NCBI RefSeq assembly: GCF_030272615.1
Contig: NC_081405.1
Span: 468,894,008 to 468,958,007, forward strand
Length of the DNA stretch: 64,000 nt
Reading direction: 5' to 3'
From: Cryptomeria japonica
Lineage: Eukaryota; Streptophyta; Pinopsida; Cupressales; Cupressaceae
The translations under genes and the position numbers were made by a program. Under the pieces are notes generated by a model, which was not told where the DNA came from, searched no databases, and was given only the letters and a program-made list of their open reading frames with translations. Shown one piece after another: positions 49,268 through 61,599 of the stretch (position 1 is its first letter; every line of letters starts with the position of its first letter).

Positions 49268-50414
49268 TGTAAAGTGGAAAATTGGGGGCTTAGCAAATTC
49301 ACCACAAGGAAAGGAGAATTCACTAAGCTCAATTTTCACTTGGGGAGACATTGCATTCAAAAGAGGGGATGAAACTACTAGATCCAATCCTAGATGACAC
49401 AAAGGACTAAATACTAAGTAGATTGATTGTTTTTGGAATGTGATTGACCCTCTTTTGTAAGTTGACTTGTTGAATTAAGACTAAGTGATGGAAATGAAGA
49501 CAAATATGAGAAAACATCGAGCTACAAATTTAGGATTTTGTTGTGTACCTTCATCTAAGAAGTTTGAGATGATTCGGAGCTACTCTACAAAATCTACCAA
49601 AAGTTGTAGGGACCATGTGTCCAGACTAGGTCGCCATCCTATTGATCCTCCAAACTTTTCATGCATCAAAAAGGGTTTTTCCATCTTTGCAAATAAATCT
49701 TAACTCTAGAAGAATAGTTGCACACCTACTTTCTGTACATAGAAGGAAAGGGAAATGTGTTGGGAATAGGGGTTTTCCTTTAGGTCAAATCTCAATTTTG
49801 GAATTAACCAAGTGGTTGAAATAATGTAATTAAAATGACTAAAGTAGAAATCCTCTTCTTTGAGGGGATGTTGAACTGACTAAAAATGAAATGCTTATAC
49901 CTCCTTGTGAAGTTTTTCTTTCCTACACATGGAATTATGATTTCATAGATTAGAATGATGATATCCTCTTCAATTCTTGAAATCTTGACTCTTTGCTTCT
50001 CCAAAGCTTGTAGGAAGACTAAAAGTGCTCAATTTATCTTGACTGATTGAATGCTTGATTGGTTTTCATGATATTCAAATGAGAGGGAAAACTCCCCTTA
50101 TATACTTTCCCATAGGATTAAAATTGATTAATTTTCCAACATGATCCTTCATAGAGGGGATTTTCCCATTTCAAATTTGAGATAGATCAGGGGGAGGGGC
50201 CCAAGATAGGTCCCCATTAGGGGGGACCACGGCACCATGCCTTGGTCTTGCCCTAATTTGGGGTAGGATCAAGGTGCAGGAAGGGTACATTACTAAGTTG
50301 AATGAAATTTTTAACATGTGTGAGCATAACTAGGTCTCTCAGGCCGAGGGGTACAAATACTAAGGCGAAGACCCACATACAATCAAAAATTGCAAGGGGT
50401 GCAATTTTAGGACA
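49268..50414 (-). repeat. Candidate 5' LTR of element F
   Basis: Minus strand begins TGTCCTAAAATTGCACC and ends CACTTTACA. A clear TATA box TATATAAGGGG lies at 50094-50104, about 310 bp from the start, as in a U3 region. There is no partner LTR in the window: the left side (7066-7529) does not match. The call rests on TG...CA edges, the promoter-like box and position next to the leader. Confidence 0.42.
50094..50104 (-). promoter_or_regulatory. TATA box in candidate LTR of F
   Basis: TATATAAGGGG on the minus strand, followed by a CT-rich stretch (AGTTTTCCCTCTC). It is the most convincing TATA element in an otherwise AT-noisy window, because its local context is mixed sequence rather than a microsatellite. 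Confidence 0.5.
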
Positions 50415-51443
50415 TTATAGAAAGATAGCCATATGATAGGGAAATGACATATGCCACTATGGATAACCATACAATAGGGTGAGATTTTTTCAGCATGGAT
50501 AGCAATACGCTAGATAACTATGTGATTGGGCGATCAAAGATAGAGTAGATTGACCCCTACAAAGGCAAGAAAAAGAGATAAATATAATGGTTTGGCCCCC
50601 ATCTAGGCAAAAAAATTGAGTGGTTTGGCCCCCACTTAAGAAAAACATGAAGAAAAAAAAGATCAAGTGGTTTGGCCCCCACTTAGGAAAAACATGAAGA
50701 AGTGATCAACAAGAAACATAAATGTAAAGGACAAATACATATATTGTAGAAATGTAGATATGACAGCCCCCTCTTACAATGATAGGAATGAAAGGCACGC
50801 CATTCTAAGGAGAAGAGTGGTTGTGGTATGTTAACATAGTGAGATGTTTCTATAGAATTCCACCACTAGGTGGTGAAACTTGAATGTCCACAACATCAAT
50901 AATGAAATGTAAGAGGACGTGGGGATCTGATAGTTTGGTATTAGAACTCATGGCAGTGACAAAAGATATGTAATACAACTGTGAGATGGGTATATCATCA
51001 TAGTGCCAAAGTTCTCAGATCTGAAGAAGAGCACATGAAGACAAAGATAAAATAAAATTTTAGGTCAAAATAGAAGAAGGCTAAAGATTCTCCCAATGCT
51101 TTGCATCATCCCTTAATAGCAAAAAAATAAGATACGTCTGAGAGAAGAAGTAGAGAGACAAATAGAAGATGTAAGACATAAAATATTTCGTATCCAAGCA
51201 CCTATGGAGTAAGACGGGTCCTCTAAGAGAGAACATCTGATAAACACAGTCAACCTCATGTATCCAAGTACCTATGGATTAACTTAGGTCCTTCAGAAGG
51301 GAACAAACATATAAAGAAAGAACGAGGGAACACCATCAAATGCACATACAAAAATATGGAGGAGAATGATAATTATGCTAAAGGTCAACACATAGGAGAT
51401 CACCTTCCTCCTAATATAGATCATAGGGAGAATAGGGAGGAAC
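50415..51443 (-). other. Decayed 3' part of Gypsy fragment I, short tandem repeats
   Basis: No credible coding. TGGTTTGGCCCCCA recurs at 50588, 50621 and 50668 with AAAAACATGAAGAA between the last copies. A 70-bp unit starting GTATCCAAG(C/T)ACCTATGGA occurs at 51190 and 51260. CCACCACTAGGTGGTG near 50862 is a short palindrome. Probably spacer of the same old element as 51444-53640. Confidence 0.45.
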
Positions 51444-53640
51444 TCAAATAGGGGCCATTGCAAGAGCTTCAATGGGCACCTTGCCAGCAGTGAGGGCAAG
51501 GGATGAAGTAGTAGCAGCATCTACATCCACAAGCTCAGAGGAGGCAAGGGTCAATGATTGCATGAAGATTGTAGACAAGGTTAGGATATTCTCCAAGGAT
51601 TTGAGAAAGAGAGCCTCTATAGAGGAAGCAGGTGACTCACTCAAAGAAGATGAGATAACAACAAGACTATCGACCTTCGGGAGAGGGGCAGTGGCAAACT
51701 CGGGAGAAGGTGGAGCCTTATCAATCACACATAGAGAGATATGAAAAGCAACAAGCACTAAAACAGGTAGAGATGGGGTTGAGGAACATACCTATGAGAA
51801 TTTTCATCGTCAAAACTCTAGAATGGGGCCCCGCTCAAGCTTGCATTTGGGTCGGACAAGAGAAGCATGTCTCCTATCAATCGTAGAAAGCTAGAGGACT
51901 CTAGGAAAGCTCTAATGCTGGAACAACTACAAAATAGGGGGAGTAGACAGAGTTGCACTAGACACCACCTACGTATGCAACATGGAAATAGGCCAAGACA
52001 ATGGATGCATGTCCAACAAAGAGGTGATGAGCGGTGGTTCCAAAGAAGGAGTGATGAAAACCTACACCTGTTTAAGGGGTGGTTCATCGATAGGCTCCAA
52101 AATAGCTAGAAGCAAAACAAAAGATGATGTAGAAACAAGAGAAACAAATGAAATAAGATATGATGTGACAAAAGTGGGTGTTGAAGATGCACTAATAGAT
52201 TGTAAAGCAGCATCACTCTCTTTTGCCATGGCCCATTAATAGAACTTATGCTCATGCGCATGTTGATTACGATGGAGATGAGGGCCACCAACTGAAGCTT
52301 GAAAGGACTTAGGAGTATCATGTTCTATAGGAGAGGCCTCTAGAGCTGTGTTAGGGATAGGAGAAGGCTCAACCACTGGAATGAGAGATGCATTCAAGAT
52401 AGGTACTATGTTCATAACAATGGGTACCCTACCTCGCTTCACTCAAGGAGTGGTCAGAGGGACAAACGGTGCCACAACAAGCTATGAAGCAAGAGCGAAC
52501 GATGATGAATGAACATGGGATGAGCACTTCCCTTTCTCATATCAATAGGGTTGAGGGATATCGACCGTGATTGGGAGCTTCAAGGGAGGGCAGGCCGCAG
52601 ACTTTGGCAGTGTGGGTGCCTTTTCCTTGTCCATATTGAGTGCATTCATAGGAACAAAAGACATCATCAAGGGTTGTTTAGTCCAGGGTGGACAGGGAGG
52701 TCTTTTTGAAGGGATAGGCTTAGCCTCAATCTCTAACATTGAAGGGACATGAGGCACCACCTGCTCCAGGAAAATAGTAGGGAACAAATAGCTAGGCTGA
52801 TTTGACTTAGGGACCAACTCTCTCATCTTATACTGATAATAAGCATGATATATCAAATCACCATGGGGAAGCATGGGCCCCACTAGAGTAGGCCAAAAAT
52901 GATCCAACAAAGAATCCCCACAAGTTACCAGGGGTCTATATCCAATATCCTGGATGACATGCACCAAACCCTCATGAGGAAAATTGAGACATTTATGGAG
53001 GGACCATGTCCATAGAAATCAACCAAGGAATGCCTAGTTTAACCTGAAATAGATCCAATTTAGGGATGATCATAAACATGGAAGACACAACCTTGGGTCC
53101 CATGAGGACCATCAAGGCAATGCTACCCAAAGGAGGTATGGAGAAACCGTCATTCATCCTCAGGTTTTCTCGACACTCATCATATGCAGGCCTATGCCAA
53201 CTATTTACAAACAAAGTCTCTTCCGTAATGACATCGACTCTGCATGATGGGTCAACCATCACACCTATTATAGTTTGACCATTCAATCTAGCAAGGATAT
53301 ATAGAGGAGTAGGTTCTCAATAATATGGTCCATCAAGAGGGGTGAATGATGAGGACATGTCACACAACTTCCCCTTCTAGCTGGGAGGTGAGAAAATAGG
53401 AGTGACGGTGACCATGTTCACAAATGGACCACCATCCAAAGAACAATCCGATGCAGAGGTGAAATTCGATGAATGCAAGTGAAATGGATCGGTATAGATT
53501 TGTAAGTCACTATTGGTCTTGTTAATGGACTTATTTCACTTATGTTTTTGCACATTATCTTTGATTGCACCACTATCAATGTGGTCTTGCACAATGCAGT
53601 GAAGACAATAACATTGCTCAGTGTCATGAACAGGCACATG
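51444..53640 (-). pseudogene. Gypsy fragment I: gag end, protease, long spacer (Tat-like)
   Basis: Minus strand, 5' to 3'. At about 53640-53560 (neighbouring frame) H-D-T-E-Q-C-Y-C-L-H followed by D-H-I-D-S-G-A-I matches the Gag C-terminus of plant Tat-type Gypsy elements (G-H-D-T-E-D-C ... Q-D-L-I-D-x-G). At 53286-52993 is a retropepsin-like domain with V-M-V-D-P-S-C-R-V-D-V-I-T-E-E (D-P-S in place of D-S/P-G) and G-I-P-W-L downstream, as in G-R-P-W-L. After a frameshift near 52985, F-P-H-E-G and a Pro/Ser-rich spacer follow (52967-52542, 52442-52236, 51758-51444). No RT is visible. Element H inserted just upstream of the Gag end. Catalytic sequence is altered and stops are frequent. Confidence 0.6.
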
Positions 53641-53645
53641 ATGAT

Positions 53646-54874
53646 TGTTGGTTCTCACAACTAGAATGAAAACTAGGTTATAAAAACTTAATTTAGGGAT
53701 TGGACATCCTTACTGAATAGCTAGCTTTCTTGTAGAAAACGCTCATTTACTTTATCGACCAAGGATGTAAACTTGAAACGGGCTAGCACTATATGTGCAC
53801 TAAGTTCAAATTGCAACCATTCTATCCTACTGTTGGAAAAGGAAATTCTCTGAAATAAATATGCAAAAACATGATGAACTAATAATTTATCAAAACTTAC
53901 AATTGAAAGTAACTTAAGCAACTGCTACCAAATAACAATGTTCTGGCCAATGAATAAGAACTACTCTACCCATTATGGCTGTAGGAACGGACACAGGAAC
54001 TATTTCTAGTGTTTACAGGAATAGTCAAATGCCAAAACAACAACTATTGCAAGATGGAAATTAAATGAAAAACACAAAGGGACTACTCACCAAGTGGGCC
54101 CCCTTGGGTGAGTATATCCAGAACTCTAGATAACAACTGATAAGCTCAAAATGACATTGTCTTCTTTATTCCAAATTGACTACAAAATACACGTCTGAAA
54201 ACTGGATACCACAAATTCTATGATCATTTTGTCCTTTTTGAGAGGAGATAGAGACCTTTTATTTATAAGGAAACTTTATAATATATTCCTAACTGATCAA
54301 CCCATGTCCCAAAGGAATAGGTGAATAGGTTTATTATACTAAAAAAGAAGTCAACATAGGAAAATAGAACAACATCTGTCCTACAGCTAAGAAGATATAG
54401 CGTGACTTCCTTCCTGGATTTAAGCTCCACTAAGAACAATTATGAATGTCCCACAAACCACTCTATTGAGGAAGCGATCAAGTGGTTATGACCTTCTTCA
54501 ATTCTGCTCCACTTTGAATAGGTTTACATCGTAGCGACATGTTGATGTTCCTCTTAACCGCTAGCTTAGTCTCTCTTTCATCTTGGATGACCCTGCATTA
54601 TGACATTAATGTGCACAAAAGCATGTGTATCTATTGATGTCAACATAACATAAATTAAACCACATTCTAAGATTTATTTAGATAATATGCATAGATGAAC
54701 CATTTAAAAATTATTAGATAACAACCTTAGGTATATGATAAATTAGTTCCAGAAATAATTTAAAAGGCATCAACTAGGAAAGTCTTCTGACCCAAATATC
54801 ACCTAGACACAAGACCTAAGCTAGAATTCTATGACAAAAATCTATCAAAATAGAGCCATTATTTCGGCTCATCA
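53646..54874 (-). repeat. 3' LTR of element H
   Basis: The plus-strand left edge TGTTGGTTCTCAC is defined by homology to 63501. The other edge, ...GGCTCATCA at 54874, is inferred from a pyrimidine run (minus-strand purine run) that follows at once. About 1.23 kb. Confidence 0.75.
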
Positions 54875-54888
54875 TTTCCCCCCAACCT
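54875..54888 (-). other. Probable polypurine tract of element H
   Basis: TTTCCCCCCAACC on the plus strand is GGTTGGGGGGAAA on the minus strand, directly upstream of the inferred 3' LTR. Confidence 0.65.
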
Positions 54889-54889
54889 A

Positions 54890-57299
54890 GCTTCTTGTTG
54901 ATCCTCCAGCAATAGGAAAATTTTGAATTCTGGAATTGATTCTGAAATTGTCAGGGGTAACCTACCCAGAACCTCCTGTAGACAAACTCCAATAGAACCC
55001 TTTAATATTTTCCAATCATGTCCACCTAGAGAATTCTGTTGCTTCATCATATGGTGGGTCATTATTCCTACATCCCATTAGTGGTCATAGGAGAATTGGT
55101 GGCTGGAAGCTAAGGGGCAACCAATGTCTTCCTTTCGTTCTTCCCAAATGTATATATTTGGGTGCCCTCCTTAGTTCTGCATGATACTTTGATAAGGAGT
55201 GTGACTCAGACTATTTCAACTCATCCAGTAGGCTATTCCAATGCTGGACTAAATGTCTTATTGTTATATTTCCTTCTTCTGTAGCCATTTGCTCATATTC
55301 CCTATATATTTCTTCTCTTAAGGGAAAAATGTTTTCCCCAAAATCTAGCTGATACATAATTTTCTACCAGTCGTAATAGAGCCTTCTTGGATTTCTTGAC
55401 TCATCTCTTAATGAAAGTGAGAGATGAAGTTCTTCCTTCCTATGTATCTTGAATTTATCTCCCCTTGTAATTTCATTTTGAACCCATGACATGAGAGCTC
55501 TCAGCTGGATATCTCCATTGTAAAGCAGAGGGTTCCAATCAACGTCATCAGGAACAATGTAATTATGTAAATAAAATTCACAGAGTAAATTCTTGATGGT
55601 TGTAGGAGATGTTTGGTAGACATGATAGAAATCTTCAAGTGTTTCTAAAAAGGGGCTTAGATCCCTAACAATTCTCATCATTTGAAAAAAAATATGTTGT
55701 TCCTTCAAATACAAGGAGTAAACTCGAGGTGGTGCTCTGCATTGCATTAGTTGCAATACCATGGTGGCTATCAGTTCCACCTTAATTTTAAGCTGAACAA
55801 TCTCCTCATCTTTCTATTCAATAACCTTCTTTTGTTGGTCAATAAGCCTCTGCATTTCTTCTTTTTCTAATTCCCATTCTTGGTAAAAGGCAAGTGCAAC
55901 TGCATGACTGGTAAGAGAAGATGGTGGTCTATGAATAGGTTCTTTAGGCTTTGACTTTCCAGCCCCGATTCCTATTTCAACAATCTTCTCTATGGTGGAT
56001 GCCAAACTGTTAAGCCCATCAAAGCCTACTTCTTCCTATAGCTTCTGATGAGGGTTATGCAGCTCTTCTTCCTCATTCTTATCTTTTTCCTTACTAAGAT
56101 CCTTAGGTGAGGATGAAGGAACATCATCCTGGTGGGGAGTGTGTGGCTTGTGCTTTGGAGAATCAACTAGAATGCTGAAATTTGGCTCCTTTGATTGTTT
56201 CTGATCTTTAGGATTTTTCTGAATCTTTTCACTTCTTCTTCGAGATGTTTATTTGGTGGCTACAGGATGACTTCCTATACTTAATTACTTAGTTTCTTTC
56301 TTAGCTACTTCAGTGGCCGCAAGAGAAACCATTTTTGCAACTTTTCTTTTCTTTGCAACAGGAGAGGCTAAATCCCCACTTTTTCCTTTCTCTTTCTTCT
56401 TTTTCGTGTCAATTTGCTTCTCTTTTCCCTTTTCCCTCCATGTAGAAGCCCTAGTTCTTATTATGATTTGCAAAGGAACCCCTTTCAAGGCTTCTTCTTC
56501 TTTAGACAGGGCTTCTCCTTGTGAGGGTTCCTCTATTGTAGGAATATTTTGATATGGTGATATCCCAGAAGTTGAGAGTTCCATAGCAGGACCAGGTCTT
56601 TATAAATTTTCCCTCTCTTGAGATGGGAGCAGTTCTACTAGACCCACATTATCTACTCTAAATCTTCTTTCACAAATTCATCCTAAGACATCTAGGAAAC
56701 ATCTCTTAAAGACCTTTCAATCAACATCTTAATCAAACAATGATGAGAAACAGAGTGAGGCCTACCTTTCTACATTTTTTTTGCGCTAATGGAAAGAAGA
56801 TTGTATAATATATTTGGAACATTCATTCTTCTTCCATGGTGTAGATGACTCAGAAGCTTGAAATGATGGGAATGTAGACATGAGAATATCCCTTCATAAG
56901 CTAAATACTTCATGACATAAGATGAAACTTCTCTTTATTCAGGCGAAAGGGATTCTTGTCGACCCCCCTGCTTATCTATTATCAAATGTGGGTCTCCCTA
57001 TTATGTAAATTCTACTCTTGCACTTCGTGTGTCCTTTGATTCAGGGTATTTTCCCCATCTACTGGCAACCTAGTTACTTCCGCAATCTATTCTTCTGTCG
57101 CTACAACTTTTAATCCTTTCACTTGGGCTTATTCATCTTAAAATGTATGGGTGAATTCTCTTGCAACCTCCTCATTAAACTCAGTTAGCTTTAGAAAATA
57201 ATCTAACCACCCACTATTGCAGAATTTTGATTCACAATCTTGGTTATGTAGAAGGATATCATGGACTGTAGGTTCATGATGAACTAGTGGACCACCCAT
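54890..57299 (-). pseudogene. Extra ORF downstream of integrase in element H
   Basis: A long decayed minus-strand ORF begins around ATG 57299, with E-F-N-E-E-V-A-R-E-F-T and a later V-K-G-L-K-V-V-A-T-E-E segment. After frameshifts, one frame runs from 56584 to 55364 with only a few stops (TAA, TAG). It contains a Lys-rich region with P-V-A-K-K-R-K-V-A-K at about 56370-56340 that resembles a nuclear localisation signal. A heptad-rich helix (E-W-E-L-E-K-E-E-M-Q-R-L-I) at about 55870-55810 continues through a TAG, and a globular 138-residue stretch follows (55780-55364). There is no signal peptide or transmembrane segment, so it is not an obvious envelope protein. The N-terminal motif recalls a plant transposon-associated domain in Tat/Athila-like elements, from memory only. 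Function unknown. Confidence 0.55.
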
Positions 57300-57840
57300 C
57301 ATAACAATAAAAATCTCAACTCACTAATGGCAATAATATGCCCAACTCTGCAACTTTCAAAAGAAATATACTCTATTTGGCCAGAACCCAACTATAATTC
57401 CAAAATAACTCAAGGTAGACAAAAGGAACAGAGTACAAAATATCACATCAAGCCAAAAAATTTAAAAATTTAAACTCAATTTGAGATGACATAAGAATTA
57501 TTCATGAGAATAATTCACATCATACGCCCGCCCCCAACCTAAGGTTTAACAAGTGTCCACACATGCAGAGGATGACTGAAAAGGACATTATGGAAATATC
57601 ATTATGATATGAAATATGGTTTAATTACATGTATGTAACAAAAATAGATACACACAAGTGTACCTAATATCATGCCATAATGACTGCAGTTGGAGAAATT
57701 TATTATGTAGGAATCTTATCCACTATGCACGGTAAGTGAGGCAAAGAAATGAATGGCAAGTGGAAGGGAATGGGTAAAGGTGGAAATGGAATATTTATTG
57801 TACAAAAAAGTACTTCCACTGAAAATGGAAGTATTTATTG
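57300..57840 (-). other. Spacer between integrase and extra ORF of H
   Basis: No coding signal. Near 57526-57542 a G-rich minus-strand run (TTAGGTTGGGGGCGGGCG) resembles the terminal polypurine tract and could be an internal one. The rest is AT-rich with ATGGAAGT-type repeats around 57805-57835. Confidence 0.45.
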
Positions 57841-59030
57841 AGCATGCACAAAATATTTAGGAAGAAGGTGAAATGGCAAGGGCGCCGCTTGCTGCTACAA
57901 GAATCTCGACATTTTCTGGAGTAGTGAATTGTTGTAAGAATTTCTCCTTGGAAAGAGGCTTATGATAGAGGCGCAGGCGATGACCGTTTACCAACAAATT
58001 GAATTTGATAGGATCAGTTGTGGACAATCATACTACACCATTACAGAATGTTTCAATCACCTCATAAGGTCCTAACCAATGCGTCTACGGTTTTCCTAAA
58101 TTGTCCTTATACCTGGAATCATAGAGAAGGGTCCAATCACCTGACTTGAATGCTTTTTCTTTTATACATTTATCATGCCACTTGATGCATTGATTCTGAA
58201 TTGTTTCTATGTGCTATAGGGATAACTTTTTGATTTCATCCAAGGCATTAAGCTGCAGGAGTCTTTCCTGTTGTGTTGCAAAGAGAGTCATATTCAAGGC
58301 TATGGTTGTTCGAAGTGTCTTATGCTCAAATTCCACAGGCATCATAGATTTTGTTCCATACACCATTTCAAAGGACATAAACCCTATAGTGGTTTTCCAT
58401 GTGGTTTGATATTCCCATACTGCTTCAAGAAACCTACTAGACCAATCCTTACAGTGAAGGGCTACTATTTCGGTTAATATAGATTGAATTTCCCTATTGG
58501 TGATTTCAGCTTGCCCATTTTCCTAAGGATAGTAGGGAGTGGATTTCCTATGCCTTATATTATATTCATTGGCCAGGGTGGTGATCAAAGTGGAAGTAAA
58601 TTGTGCCCCTTGATTTGTCAAAATCTCTCTAGGAACTCCATATCATGTAAATATCTCCTCATACAAAAACTTTGATACCTTGTTATCCTTGGCATGTTTG
58701 AATGCTTTGACCTCAACCCATTTTGTAACATAGTCAGTACACACAAGAATGTATGACCTACCATTTGAGGATGGATAAATTGGTCCAACAAAGTCTAAAT
58801 CCCATTTGTCAAATGGTGTAACAACCACTTGTGGATGGAAAGGCAGCTAACTTCTATCACATTTTTTGGTATATTTGACTGCATCTTTTTGCAAAGTCGG
58901 CCAATAATATCCTATAGTCAGTATCTTTAGAGTTGTTCTCTTGGAAACAAAGTGACATCCACAAGGCTCATCATGGCAAGAATGAAGGATATCATAAGTT
59001 TCATCTTCTCTAACACATCACCTCATAACT
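57841..59030 (-). pseudogene. Element H integrase
   Basis: Minus strand: an H-H-C-C-type zinc finger (H-S-C-H-D-E-P-C-G-C-H...Y-Y-W-P-T-L...K-K-C-D-R-S) around 58990-58850, with the last Cys replaced by Ser. The core has W-D-L-D-F-V-G-P (about 58800), T-N-Q-G-A-Q-F in place of T-D-Q-G (second catalytic Asp to Asn), and Y-Y-P-stop-E-N-G-Q-A-E, where TAG stands for an expected Gln. It continues through H-W-L-G-P-Y-E to N-G-H-R-L-R-L-Y at about 57980. Stops are TAG and TGA. Integrase would join the cDNA to host DNA; this copy lacks a key Asp and is interrupted. Confidence 0.78.
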
Positions 59031-60680
59031 TGATCTGGCCCTATATAGAATAAGCAAGCTGCTATCCATGAAAAATTGAAACTCTTTTCTACCAGTAACC
59101 TTCTTTCTTTTGGCGAGAAATAAGGAGGAATTTTGTTAGCTACTAAGTAGTTAGCTATATCATCATACCATGGAATGTTCACATTAATTGAAAACAAATT
59201 CTCATCTGAAAAGGAGTCATCAATGGCTTCAGGACCATCTTGTGTTTGAAGTCTAGACATAAAGGCTGCTGCTACATTTTCCTTACCTGGCTTGTCAGTG
59301 ATAGTGAGATAAAATTCCTACATTAGCAATAACCATCGTGCCAACCTACCTAAAATGGAACTTTTATTCATAAGGTACCTGATGGCCACTTGATCGGTAT
59401 ACACAAAGATTTGATAGCCAGTGATATAGTGGTTGAACTTGTTGAGGGCATAGATAACAGCTAACATTTTCTTTTTTGTGACAGTATAATTTTAGCTTAG
59501 GTCCTTGCAAATTTTTATTGATATAATAAATTTCATTCTCCAAAACTCCTTGTTTCTTCCCTAAGACTGCTCCAATTGCAAAATCTGATGTAGCTATGTG
59601 AATGTGAAAAGGAAGAGACCAATCAGGTCCTTTGAGTACAGGAGCCTGGGGTAAGGCTCCCTTAAGTTTAGAAAATGCCTCTTCACACATTGACGTCCAT
59701 TAAAATTCAACATTATATGTTAAGAGATAATATAAACAACTTGCCATCTTACAAAAGTCCTTTATAAATCTCCTATAGTACCCTACATGGCCTAAAAAAC
59801 TTCTTACATCCTTTCATTTTGCAGGAGCAGGAAGGTTAAGTATTACCTCAATTTTAGCCGGATCAACTTGAATGCTTGACTGAGAAATATGATTCCCCAA
59901 TACTACCCCTTCTTGCATCATCATGAAGCATTTTTCACTATTTAGGGATAAATTATGATACTCACACTGTTGCAATACTTTGGTAAGATTTTGTGATTCT
60001 TCCTCAAAGGTGACCATATAAGCAATGAAATCATCAATGTAAATTTCCATACAATCATAGGAAATATCTAAAAATATACTGAGGAAAGCCCTTTGAAAGG
60101 TTGTAGGAGCATTGCATAGACCAAAAGGAAGAACTGAATAGGCATATGTTCCCTAAGGGCAAGTGAAGGTTGTCTTTTCCTAGTCTTTGGGATCTATTAT
60201 GATTTGATTGTAACCACTAAACTCAGTCAAAAATGAAAAGTATTGCTTTCCTGCTAGAGAATCCAATACTTGATCAATGAATGGAAGTGAGAAATGATCT
60301 TTTTTAGTAGCAGTGTTGAGCTCCCTATAGTCCACACAAACTCTCCATTTACCTCCTTTCTTAGGGACTATAACTAGAGGAGATACCCATTGACTATCTG
60401 AAATAGGGTAAATGAATCCTGCATTAAGTAACTTTTGTAATTCCTCCTTGACTATTTCCCTTAATGCAGGATCAATCCTTCACTGAGGTTGTCTAACTGG
60501 TTTACAATCTTCTCTAATATAAATCATGTGAGTACACAATGTAGGATTTAATCCCTTTATGTCATGATAATCCCATGCACAGGCTTGTTTATGGGTCTTG
60601 AGTAGTTCTATTAAGGGCAACCTTTTGTCTGTTGTAAGTTGATTATTGATATTCAGGTCCCTTCTTGAAGCAACCTCTAC
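59018..60680 (-). pseudogene. Element H reverse transcriptase and RNase H
   Basis: Minus strand, largely one frame until a shift near 59480. RT: P-L-V-I-V-P-K-K-G-G-K-W-R-V-C-V-D-Y-R-E-L-N at about 60385-60310, S-V-L-P-F-G-L-C-N-A-P near 60130, then catalytic Y-I-D-D at about 60045. The RNase H/connection region has A-F-x-x-L-K-x-x-L and H-I-A-T-S-D-F-A-I-G-A-V-L-G near 59600. Stops include TGA (R-I-D-P context), TAG after P-K-D, TAG after C-P, TGA after A-P-A-K, and TAA before W-T-S. C-to-T or G-to-A changes explain each. The Y-I-D-D core is intact. Confidence 0.82.
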
Positions 60681-61589
60681 CTAAGTGATTGACTCAATAT
60701 TAGATATTTTAGATAAATAAGAGGTTTGGATTTCCTGTGAAAGTAAGGTGTGAAATATATATGTGGCTATAGGAAAATCCAAAGAACTTGTGGATAGAAG
60801 GAGAGTATACAAAGGACATATTGGTATACCAGATGATTGTTGAGTTGCTCCATAATGATTTCCTATGATGTTAGAGAGTACCTTATCATCTTCTTGGATT
60901 TTTATGAATGATTCCCTAGTCAACATCATAAGTTGTTGAACAAAATTAAATTCCTCAGCTTCTTCTCCTATATCTAGCCATACTACTTTCTCTTGATCAA
61001 GTTGTGGTTGTGCTAGAGAATAAAGTGCAAGAGTTTTAGTAGTGATACCATCTGAAATGGTCATGTCCCCTGATCTACAACCTATGTATGCATCAATTGT
61101 AGCAAGCCAAGGTCTTCCCAAAATGATTGGATATCCCCATAATGTTGCTTTAGGAGAGAGTATCATAAAATCATCTGGATATTCCCAAGAATATAGTGTG
61201 ACAACAGTATCCTCAACCATCCCATCAGGTCAGACAATGGAGCTATCTGCAAGTTGTAGGACTGTTGGGGTAGACCTAAGGCTAGTAATATTGAGTTGTT
61301 GCATGGTATCCTTGGTCATCACATTTATGGATGCTCCCAAATCTATTAGGGCATTTTTAATTTGAGTTCCATTGATGACTACCTTCACAACAAGACTTCT
61401 TGGGTTAGAATATTTAGGGACAACAACTTTTCCTAACATAATATCAGGTAGTTGCCCTACTACATGTACTGTTTGTGGGTCCTTTTTCTTCCATCCATGT
61501 TTTTTTAAACATGCCTCCTTAATAGCTTGAAACAATAGAATCTTTACACATATATGTTTTAATTGATCAATAAGATCAAAATCTGTCAT
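60681..61589 (-). pseudogene. Element H protease and linker to RT
   Basis: Minus strand 61589-61230 contains L-V-V-K-V-V-I-N-G...A-L-I-D-L-G-A-S-I-N-V-M, the retropepsin site with D-L-G-A in place of D-S/T-G-A. After one TGA (probably from CGA) the same frame continues through I-I-L-G-R-P-W-L-A-T-I-D-A-Y, the usual Tat/Athila sequence following the protease, to TAG at 60681. The Leu substitution argues against activity. Confidence 0.8.
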
Positions 61590-61599
61590 CCTACTATCT

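Noticed and set aside
51472-51744. Plus-strand 90-residue frame with plausible composition
   Set aside because: The minus-strand frame over the same bases continues the Gypsy fragment I spacer, which all neighbours support; the plus frame is likely its shadow.
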